A stretch of 64,000 nucleotides of DNA from assembly GCF_037975245.1 (NCBI RefSeq), contig NC_092562.1, positions 19,128,054 to 19,192,053 on the forward strand. Reading direction: 5' to 3'. Shown here piece after piece: positions 40,401 to 52,400 of the stretch. The DNA is from Apostichopus japonicus. Taxonomy: Eukaryota > Echinodermata > Holothuroidea > Aspidochirotida > Stichopodidae. The notes beneath the pieces are model-generated. The model was not told the DNA's origin, did no database searches, and saw nothing but the letters and a program-made list of their open reading frames with translations. Position 1 is the first letter of the stretch, and each line of letters begins with the position of its first letter. The position numbers were made by a program, and so were the translations under genes.

Positions 40401-43400
40401 ACAAACAGATGCATAAACAGCATCAGTGTTTTCATCCTTTGGTAAGCACATAAAAAAATCTCCTTTCTAGAGCAAGTTTCTCATTCAATCAAGCAAGGCA
40501 GTTATCACAAATGACAGAAAACAAAAGTCTGAAAAGGCCTCCACAGATATGAGACTCACCTGGTGTGGTCAAACCATAAACGGTCACTAGAATGGATCTG
40601 TTCAGATTAGCGGCCATCTTCAGAGACTCAGATAAAGAGTCTCTCCCCGAATCGGCCTACAAGACGAGGAAAAGGGTGACGCAAAATATTTTACAGGGCG
40701 AAATGTGGGCTAAGAAAAAAAGAAGTTTGTAAATCATACAGACATTTTAAACACTTTTATCTACACCGTAAACTAATTTACAGTCTCAGGAAATTAACCT
40801 CTAAACATCAGAGGTTCATAAATCGAAGTGATCAAGACAGAATGTTATATAAAGACTTCAACCTTGGGTGTTCCGTTGATTATCAAGCTTCAATTTTTGT
40901 TCATTATGAAAGGATTTTTTTGAAAAAGCAATCCTTGTTCTGTAATCTTTCGAGTGAATCTGTATCATTTGAGAATATGAGGGAAAGACCAAACCCATTA
41001 ACTGCCACAATCTTAAGCAGTTTCTTTTGCTTATATATATATATGATCACATAAATTGATCCATTTCTATGTATGGAAAAAATGGGAGGATTTTCACCGT
41101 AAATGAGTATTTGTGAACATTTTAAATAATGTTAGCGAAGAAGTATAGATGAGCTTTGACATTGAACTCTGGGCCATAAGACTATACACGTGAGCTACTC
41201 ACCATATTTGAAACAGAGTCCTCATCGGTGACCAAATTTTGAAAGGACGGAACTCTTGACACTGTAATCGGAAAGTAACAAATAAATTAAAGTAAACCAT
41301 TCGAAGCTGAAATAGAGTGACCTCCATTCCCCCCAAAAAACATATATATATTTTTGTTGTTGAAATACTTAAAAATAAATAAATTTAAAAAAATTCAATT
41401 CAAAACTACTAAAAAATACATTATGTACCTTTCAGACTTTATTGTAATATTTCATCACCACTGCTATAAACTAAATCATTTATTGATTTATTTTATATCA
41501 AGTTCACTGATTTAAACCTGTTGTTTACTTTCTCAAACGAGTCCCCTATGAATGAATCTTTCTACACATACCTTGTGATGAACCTGGCTCGGACACTGGG
41601 AAACTATCTGATGTGAGGCTGGTCCTTGACGAAGTTGGCTGGCTCATTCCCGATTGCTCTGATAGTCTGAATTATAACAAGAAAAAAGTAACGTAATATT
41701 ACCATGGAAACCAGCATTAAGTATACTTCATAGGCAGACAATCATTACTTTTTAAGAATGGAGAAGTGAATGTTTCGAGTACCCAGCACTCTTGACATTA
41801 TCCACTCCTTTATGAAGTGTGGATATATTCCAAGGCTACATCACTCATGTCAATGAGGAGACAAGCCTGGTAAAACATGACGTATTAAGCATGGAGGGTC
41901 GTGTGAGGTGCTCTCAACTATTATAAAACTTCTTGCATGTGTATTCTATTAATGACAGATGTCATGATAATATAGCTGCCACAGTCCTGGTACACCGATT
42001 GAACCCTAAACTTTAATTATCAGTACTGCACGTATCAATGTTTTATATTGCACTATTCATTTACAAAGTTGCTATTTTCTGTCAAACAATCAAACTGCAG
42101 CTGGAACAAATGTTGCATTATTTCACATATATCAGGACTGTACATAATGTACAATGACACAAGGAGCAATATAGAGGATTCATTGTTCCTTAGCTTCATA
42201 AGTTAACTTGCCGTACATACATGCAACAAGCTTGATATACAAGACTGCCATGCTCAGTCTGACGTCCCTGACTATGGAGTTCGAATAAAAGCCAGAGTCC
42301 ATGGAGATCGAACCTTTTCTGAAGCAGTATAAACATAAATCTCATCCTTCATTATCATCCATCCTAAGCAATTTATCTAAATGTTTTTCTTGTAAATGCC
42401 CGTTCAATTGGTGCTCTGTTTTCGACGAAACTCTTATCACTTTGAACTGACGAGGGTTGAATACACATCACATGACCCTCCACGGTTGGTAAGTTTTCTC
42501 ACTGTGCAGTGAGACTTCCATCATTCATATATATATATGTTGAAGCTAGAACCATGTAGAGGATGTACCTACCTAATATAAAACACTTCTTCTGAGTCAT
42601 CCTTGACAACGTAAAGATCGGACCTATTGCTGATGGCGAAAGCATCCATGGCTGCCTTCACAGCTTGCATACCTGGAAGAAATGTCAAAGGACAAGTTTG
42701 GTAGTCTGTACCGACATTTGAAATGTTTCAGCAATACGTTAATAAAAACTGGTTTATGTAGTAAATAACTATCAGGCTTTTAACATATTTTTTAACCTCA
42801 GCATATTTACAGCACTCATTTGATTCTGTTTTCTTTTTCTGTATAGAAATAGCATAGGAATAGACAATACATTACAATAGACATCCACAGATCCGAGTAC
42901 AATTACATATACAACAAAGCATGTGTATATTCTCATTCCATTATTTAGGTACACAGTCATGTATATATATATATATTACAAAAAAAAATAACATATCACT
43001 TGCATTGAAAGCATTTAATGTAGTAAAACATTTTGGGAAAATTGTACCAATGATTCGACATGCTATTTTTACTCAGAGAGTAAAAGCTCAAAATTATTTG
43101 TGTTGGAAGGATAGCAGTATTCTGATATTTTTAAGGCTTTTCTACCCTTTCACCGACTTACTAATTAACTTACTAATTAACCCACATTGTTACAACCTCC
43201 TGCAGAGTTCATCTCGTCAGTCCTTTCACCTCCTAAGCTGTTTATCTCATAGCTGTTCAGTCTATTATTTTACTCTATTCATTTGTTCATTGGTCCAATT
43301 TTTAGTTATTTTTCCATCTTTCCAGTCCCTTCTGTTTTCGTTTGAAGAATGATCTTGCTAGGATCGAAACGTCAGGCCATCCATATCACTTATACGCTGT

Positions 43401-46400
43401 TTAAAGCTACTCAAAAACAGTAACTGTTTCTTATGGCCATGTGGTTCTGAAGCATTTTACTTATTCATTCAAGTTTCCACAACAACTACATTTCGGTCAC
43501 ATATTTTCAGTACATATAAATTTACAGTGTGCATACAGTGACAGGCAGGGGAGAACCCACAAGAAGCTTAGCAAAGCTTTTAAGCGTGGATACAGCCTAG
43601 CACGGAAAGTGTATACTGTATAACTTAACTTAGTAGATTACATATAAGAACAATTATTGAAAACAAAAGAACACTTAAACAAAACAAGACAAAACAAAAC
43701 AGAACAGAAACTGCAAAAGCCTTTTAAATATAAGAAAGAGAATGAAATGCTGTGTATTTCTTGCGACCCTGATTCTTAAGGAAACTGTCCAGTTTATCTT
43801 TTCAAGAAAATCAAGTTAACCCTGTACCAAATGATAACTAATCAATATAGTTTTTGTTGCTGTTCTGGATGACTTTGTATTCTATGAGAAGATATCACTA
43901 AGATTGTTGTTGTTCGCTTACCACCAGATACTTTACCACCTCCTTTTCTGGAACTTGGAAGTCGAGGATGTACCACAAGATGACCTCTCCACTGTTCATC
44001 GCAGGCAAAGTGACCGGGGTCAAAGTCAAGCCTGGCTGCTAAATAATCCCTTTCTTCATGGACATTCGCATCAGCTACAATACAATAAAAAAAGGCAGGG
44101 TGGGGTCAAAGTTGAAAAACAAAATTAGATAAGGACAGAAAGTACAATGTGACACTTTCAAACTAAACAACCATATTTTACACTGGTATGATTTATTGTG
44201 CATTAATTTACAAATGAAAACAAAACTAGTTGCCTCAAAATTCAAGTTTCTGAAACCACCTTTTACTTAAGGAGGTGGTGGGGAGTAGGAGGAGCATGGG
44301 GAATGGCCATGAAGAAGGTATCATCTTTCATTGACTTACCCTCTGAAGGAATCCTTCCATGACTTCTTCTAATGTAATCATCTTTGTTCCAGTTTTCTTC
44401 GTCAGGTAAAAGGAGAGGGTTGCATACCTTGCTGTCAAACAAATCTATCAGTAGCAGACGCTAAGAAAGCACACAGAGACAGAAAATAATATGAAAAGTA
44501 TGAATAACAGGATAAAGTACGTCTACAGGAAATCAAACTTCTACAGTGAACAGTATGCCTACAGGAAATAGAATGTCTACAAGAAACAGTATGTCTACAG
44601 GAAATAGTACATCTACAGGAATTAGTATATCTACAGGAAATAGTATGCAGACAGGTAACGATATGCAAACAGGAAAAAGTATTTCTACAAGAAACAGTAT
44701 GCATACAGCAAAAAGTATGTCTACAGAAAATAATATGTCTACAGGAAATAGTATGTCTACAGGAAATAGTATATCTACACTACACAGTATGCATACAGAT
44801 ATAGTATGCATACAGGAAATAGAATATCCACACAACACAGTATGTATACAGAAATTATGCATACAGAAAATGGTACTTCTACATGAAATAGTATGTCTAC
44901 AGGAAACTTACGTATATTCTATGCAGGCCATCTATGAAGGCCATGATCTCCATTCATTTACTTGCAGTGTTATTCTGAGTTCGGTTTTTCCATAATTTTG
45001 TTAGAGAGTTTGATGAAAGTTAGCAAGGCAAAGAAAACGTGTTTGACTACTACAGACTTTCCACTATGGAACAGCTGCAACCCTTGTAACATCAAATGTT
45101 AGACATACAAAGGTCCACAGGGGGCAGGATAGATGGAGTGGGGTATCCTTAAGGCTTGGAGCCAGACATGTCTCCCATTCTAACAAATTGGAACTGAAAC
45201 ATTCATACAGTATTTGTATTGACTTTTGCAGTAAAAGATTAAAAAACAAAAATCACTTTTAAATTAAAGATGGACAGGGACATGATCGGAGTAGGACACT
45301 GCTGCAGATTATCAGTGATCAGTTTGAATAATATCCAGTAAGATAGTATCATGAAAACAAAGTTATCTGTAGATGGCAAACTTGTGAGTCTAATCTTAGC
45401 TGTCATCACAGGATCACAGGTAGTGAGAGAATCCTGTGCATATATCTTCAAAAGACGTAGAAGAGACATACCTGACTAACAAGTCTAGTCGTCTTCTTGA
45501 TAGCCTCCCCGACTTCATTAAAGATTTCTTTTTGTGCTTCCAACCTAACTTGATCTCCACGATCGCTGAAACGAAAAAGGAAAAAAAAGATCTTCTGTTT
45601 AAACTACCATTCTAGTAGCGTACCTTGATTAAATCTATACACACCCATTACTGTGCCATCACATAGACTGATTGCAAGTTACCCAACCTTGGGGATAAAG
45701 TTACCCGGTTTATCAATGCCATTCGTGGACTAAATTAAAGTTGGCATGTACATGGCATGTTTTCTAATCCGTGGCTGTCTTATCGAGTCTGAACTAACTG
45801 ACTTCCATCATTCACACTGTTAATGGACTTTTTATGTCCATTTGGACAAATTTCATGCCCTTCCTGAATACCATCTGAAAATAAGCCTCACTGCTTAAAG
45901 TGATTGGTTCTTTTGGAACATTTGATTTGTGGCCCTATTCCTTCAAGTCACCAATAGATTTAACACCTTGACTATTCTATTTATAGATATGACATCGTAG
46001 ACTCATTGAGTGTGAAAGTACATGTTCATCTTGTAGTTATCATTCAAGTCACCGATAGACTTAAACCTTGACTATTCTATTTAAAGAAATGACATCATTT
46101 ACTCACCGAGTGTGAAAGTACATGTTCATCTTGTAGTTATCATTCAAGTCACCGATAGACCTTAAACCTTGACTATTCTATTTAAAGAAATGACATCATT
46201 TACTCACCGAGTGTGAAAGTACATGTTCATCTTGTAGTTATCATTCAAGTCACCGATAGACCTTAAACCTTGACTATTCTATTTAAAGAAATGACATCAT
46301 TTACTCACCGAGTGTGAAAGTACATGTTCATCTTGTAGTTATCATTCAAGTCACCGATAGACCTTAAACCTTGACTATTCTATTTAAAGAAATGACATCA

Positions 46401-49400
46401 TTTACTCACCGAGTGTGAAAGTACATGTTCATCTTGTAGTTTTCATTCAAGTCACCAATAGACTTAAAACGTTGACTATTCTATTTATAGATATGACATC
46501 GTAGACTATTCTATTTATAGATATGACATCGTTGACTCACCGAGTGTGAAAGTACATGTTCATCTTGTAGTTTTCATTCTCCAGTTCCTCTCTGTCCTCC
46601 TGTACCTTCAAGATCAACCAAAAGTCCGGCATCTTGTGCTTTGCATTAAAGTCATCCTCTGAGAACACGTGAGAGTCTGCAAACTCGTCTTCGCTCGGAC
46701 CAGCCTCGTAACCTTGCAAAGACATGAAATGTTCTCCATTAACAATACTGACAGATAAGCCTACCTCAAACATAAATAATAAATTGTGTTTGATTTTATA
46801 CTTTCTTTTAGCTCCCTTTTTAAAATTTCATTGACTCTAAAAAATGAGAATGGTTTTCCTAGCATCAAGCCTTGCAAAATCACATTTGACAAACTGAAAA
46901 ATATTGGAAGATTTGGCAAAACTAGCAATTTTGCCTTGAAACGATCACCTACCTTCTTCATCATATTCTGTTAGACTTCCACTCAAACTGTTACAGCTGA
47001 CCTGTGTGCTCAGTGGTCCACTAGTTGTGGTACCACCAGTGGAACTGGTCTGGCGGCTCCTCGGTGTGTCTCTGGTCCTCCCTGTCTTGACTGTGGAATC
47101 CACACTGACCCTTGATAGACGTTCCCGAGGAGAGAAGACCTTGTTGGAGTCCCCACTGCTTGTTCTTTGTTTTGCTGGAGTCGACGTCACACTTGTACTC
47201 CCCGTCTCGGTTCCTCCTCCTGAGTCCTGTCTCTCAAGGACTTCTTCCTTATCGGGGCTAAACTTACCGTGTAGGCCAACTGTACCCATTTTTCTGCCTC
47301 GTGTTCTATCCTCCTCATTAACAGCACCTACTCCCTTCGCTTCATCTAAGTCGCCAAAACCCTCTGCTTCTTTGCCCGGACTCTTCGCACCTTCGACGCC
47401 ACCTCCAGGTGCTGCAGAATAGACTGTCTCCACGGTCTTCTCCTGAGAGGCACTGTCGACGATGAAACCGAATGACGAATCCGACCGTAGATGAGAGGAG
47501 AGAGAACTTTCGCTTTCGTTCGTCGCAGACTTCGTGCTCCATTTGCCGGTGACCTGCGGACGCCCTTGTGCTTGCTCCTCCTCGAAGCCCTCTTTGCGCT
47601 GTTGGAGGACGGTGATGCCGCTGCTCCTAGTCAGTGTCCTCTGACTGTCCTCATCATCACCGAGGGAACCTACCGACAACGGCTCCTCCTCCACCACCTG
47701 GCCTCGGGGGCTATCGTCGTACTCCTTGCCTTCCGAGTCTGGGATGGGAATATCTGAGAGGACCTGGATGTCGCTATCGCTATCAGAATTCTTTGGATTA
47801 ACGAAAGAATCCACCGTAGACTCCCACCCTGAGGAGGCCACGGAGGACCTCCGACTGCCCTCTTGGATCGTTGATCCACTTTCCCCTTGCATCTTCGTCG
47901 TTTGAGTACTTTTACCTAAATCTCCCTCTTGTAGAGACCCTCCTCCCTCATCCAGCTGGCTCTCACTTACTTCCACTTTTACAGAACTTTCTCTTGCTGG
48001 TTCATCTTCGTTCTTTTTCGAGGAGACTGCAGTGTCGTCAATCTGGCTCGTATCTTCCTTTTTAACGTTTTGTTCTTCCTCTTCTCCTCGATCTATACCG
48101 TCTTCGTTCTTCCTCTCTCCATCCTCTTTAGTCAACGTTTCCTCAGAGTTTGGGACTCTCTCCAGTTTACCATCTTTGGTCTCCTGCTCCGTCCCAGAAT
48201 GCCTCTGTGGAGATGGCGGTGTGAAGGTGATCTTTGTAGCCACATCGCCGGCCGTTTCGGAAACGTCGATGGACGCCTTACTTCTAGATCCGGAAGGCAA
48301 CTTGCCGTCGAACTGGTCGCTGGGCCAGGACCCGTCGAGGTCCTTTGAGCTGGCCATCTGATCCAGGGACAGGTAGTAATGTTCGTGAATTTTATTCAGT
48401 TTATAACCCGTCACTTTAATTTCCTCAAATGCCTGCAAACAAGGACAAACAGAGTACAATTACTGATGCTACAAGTTTACTTCCACAAAGCAGAGAGAAT
48501 GGCACTTAAAGGGGTGGGTAGGGGGGTGGGCACAAATCCAACCATCAACTTTATATGATAGAGACCAATATGATGGATACTTTGCATTTAATGCATCATC
48601 ATAAGGTCAAAGGGCAATCCTTAGGTTCATATGTGATCTGAATATTAAAGTTTTACCTTCACAAATTCAGAGAGGCTTTGCTCTGGACCAAACACAAACT
48701 TGAGATCAACTTGCTCATAGAGACAGGTTTTGTTGTTCAGAGAATTACAGACATGACTGGCTACCATGTCCAGGGTATCGACAGTGACTGGAAAGATGTG
48801 GCGTCTAGCCGAGGCAATCTCATCTTTTAACAACCACTTGATCTGTGAAGAAGAAGAGATATGAATATCAATGTTCAGATAGCTTATAAACTTGAAAAAA
48901 GAAACATTTGTGAAACACATTTGAAATATCACACCATGATAGAATTACGTAAGAAATATCACTCACAGTTTAACCCTGGTATTACTCGCCAGAATTAATT
49001 ATGAATTCATTGACCAGAATTGTCTGCTTTAAAGGGAAACTTGAATGAATTTTAAAAAACAATATGAAGATGGAGATTGTCATGTTTAACAACTCTGTAG
49101 CAATCTAGACATTACCAAGGTGCAAGATATCTGTTTCTGAATAATTAAACACAATTTCCAATCAATTGGCTAGACCACATCTTCTCTCTTAATATGGAAC
49201 ATTCTTTAAAGACAAAAAAAAGAGATATCTGTAATGTTACCTCATCCTGAGTGGCCTGTATTGCTGCTTTCTGATGATCAGGTAATGTTTTTAATGAATC
49301 ATCCACAAAATCAGTATTAAGGCTGAAAATATAAGAAAATGAATATTTACTCCATCGAGAAAATGTCATTCTTTTTCTGCAAGCTAATCTCTGATGTTCA

Positions 49401-52400
49401 TGTTTATTTATAATCATAATAATAATTAACATCAGTTATTTTTATGACGCTTTAAGAGACCGGAAATGTTGGAGAAACCCGGATTACAACTTACATGTCG
49501 GGTGGCTTGCAATTCAACATTTTAACTCAAATTTTGAATCTTTTCAGTTTAGAAAGTCATTTCAGATGGGAAAACAGTAGAATGCTCTTGGATGAAAAAC
49601 CCACCTTACTATGACTTTGCCGGGTATCAAACCCCGAACCTCCCGATTGTAACCCTCATTGCTTCAAATGCCACTGCCTCTATCCACTTGGCCTCAGCAC
49701 CGGTACCACACAAGAGAGAGTTTCATAAATGTCCTCAGCATGCACCTCAAGTTTACCCTAACTCATATTCTTGCAAACTCCCCACAAAATTTTTCATCCG
49801 CCAAATTACCCCCGATTCTGCAGAATAATTTAACCTAGAGCAAAAAACTTACCGAAAAGCCTTACCTCAAACGTGCAAACTATTATAATGCTAATTAGTT
49901 TAAAAACAAATTATGAACTTTTCAAGAGCTTCAAAATAGCTTACAATTGACTGAACGCAAAACACTGTCATTAATGGTGTAACGTTTTGCTGTTACTATG
50001 GAAACATAGTAGTGGTGACTTTTTCAAGTTTTAGAAGCCTTGATTAACTTACTCATCATATTCAGAGACTGATAAGAGTTTTAGTCCACTTCTCCCGTTG
50101 TTTGACTGAATGCATAACACTGTGTAACGTTTCCCTGTTACTACGGAAACGTAGCAGTCGTGCCTTTTTCAATTTTTAGAAGCCCTCGATTAACTTACTC
50201 ATCATATTCCGATACTGATAAGAGTTTTAGTCCACTTCTCCCGTTGTTTGACTGAATGCAAAACATTGTCATTCAGGGGGTAACGTTTCCCCTTACTATG
50301 GAAACATAGCAGTGGTGACTTTTTCAATTTTTAGAAGCCCTTGACTAACTTACTCATCATATTCAGAGACTGATAAGAGCTTTAGTCCACTTCTCCCGTT
50401 GTTTCTGATGAGTTCGGCCGGTGGTGAATCTGGCGGTGACGGTTCCGAGAACGAGATACCCCTCCTCCTGTCACTGTGTTCAGAATCCTCTTCGTCATAC
50501 GGGGTGCAGACGTCAAAGTCCGGAGGGAGTGTCAAGCAGATCAGGTCAAGGGTCAAATGGAGGTCACCGAGTGTGATTCTCTCTTCAGGACTCTCTAGAC
50601 AGTCCAATAATACACCTATTTTTAAAATTTGCAGAAAGAGAAGGTCTCTGTATGTATTTATCTTGGAGTATATATTATACTCTGGAGAGGGGGGTGGATA
50701 ACAGGTGGAGAGATGTGGGGGGACAGGTGGCATTCCCACTATAAGTACTCAATTTCCAGGGACAGCTGGCGGTAAAAGTTGCACGGGCACTTCCAATGGA
50801 TCAAATTTAGTGTTGATTTTTCATAGTCCAATATAAAATCAAATTTTTTAGTTCTGGCTAAAATGGTACTAGACGTTACATGTCTCGATTGCATCTATTA
50901 AAACCTGTTCTCTAAGATATATGCAAAGTACAGCATATGAAACCAATCAACCAATAATCCTTGATAATACACTGTGTGTATAAAAGAGCTTTATATTGGA
51001 GCAATGACTATTTTGCTACAATGATTTGCACATACTTGGCATGAGCTTGACAAATGACATGTGTGCTAGACTAGGTTGTCCAGCCACTTGAAATGATTTT
51101 ACATCTCATAGTTCATAATACAAAAGTAAATATCATCTATATTTGGTCATCTATTGCCTAAAATCATACTTTAAGGAGTAACATAAGATAAGATGACATC
51201 ACATCACAAGACATCACATCATGACATCACATAATGCAACGTATTAAACATGACAGATAAGCTCACCTAAACAGGTTGGTATAGTCTGCACAGGCATATT
51301 GCCGACATTGCTCTTCAGCTTTATGGAGCATACCAATGTCACAAACAGGGGTGATATTTCTTCCTCGGTGCTACCACACAGGGACATGACAGAGGTACAT
51401 CCGTCTATGCTCTGAGACACCTCAGAACTTCTCTTCAGATTAATCAGGTAATTATCCACGATGGAGTTGATCTTTGCATCCTCTTCCTTACCGCTTGTAT
51501 TACTTTCTGAAATTTTTATGAAAAAAACAAAAATCATAACTCAGCAGTCAACTCAAAGGTGATACTATACATTAAAACCTGTGGGGTGTCAGTGATTCAA
51601 GGAGTGCTGTAATAAACATCGATAGTGAATGCCCTCATCTTGGCTTTTGCACTACCCTAATATAGACACATCTATAAATATATATAAATATAGACATATA
51701 CAGTACATAAATTAATATATATTAATAAAGCAAATATATATATATAAAGACATATATATAAAATATATATATATATGAATATAGACATTTATATATATAA
51801 ATGTATATAAATATAGACATATATATAGAGATAGAGATACAGATATAGATGTACAATAGGAACCTCTTCCCAAAGTCTTTTTGGTATTTGCCAACCCCAC
51901 CCCAAGGCGGAAGAGTGTTAGCTCAGTGGTTAACGCTGGTGCCTTCCAATCATAAGGTCTCCACTTCGAGTCCCTCCAAGATTAATGTATGTCATCCAGT
52001 TACAGAGTTGTTGACAATTGACAATTCATAATCATGGACGTTAAATATGAATGTAAGAGACTGACTTCGGTCAGCTTGCGGCTTTGATAAGCCAATGAGG
52101 CTTCTTTGCGAGTTCCTGCTTGCAGGAGGATCTAAAATACAAGGCCTACAACAGGAAAAGAATCATATGAAAACAGAGGCCTGTGGTATCTACTTTACCA
52201 ACTTATCCTGTTGATGAGATCTCAGCAAACCTTAATGATTACTGCATTTACATTCCATCTTTGCTCTACTGATGAAAACAGGGTTCATATAAATTCTTTG
52301 ACCTGCACAAAATCATCGCTAAAACCAGAGCAAAGTTTTGGCGCATTTTAACCCTCTAGATATGGTTGTTGTTTTACAACATACCGCTAGTATTCTCCAC

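Noticed and set aside
42921-43352. Plus-strand 143-codon ORF
   Set aside because: Its second half overlaps a dispersed repeat and the composition is AT-rich intron-like; no recognisable protein.
44546-44995. Plus-strand 149-codon ORF rich in Ser, Thr, Gly and Met
   Set aside because: It is the 18-bp minisatellite read through; the period is a multiple of three, so open frames arise on both strands without coding.
47006-48361. Several plus-strand ORFs rich in Ser, Leu and Pro
   Set aside because: Antisense shadows of the large SZT2 exon 16.
51905-51980. Functional tRNA-Gly gene
   Set aside because: Anticodon and acceptor stems do not pair well, and the sequence continues into a SINE-like body.
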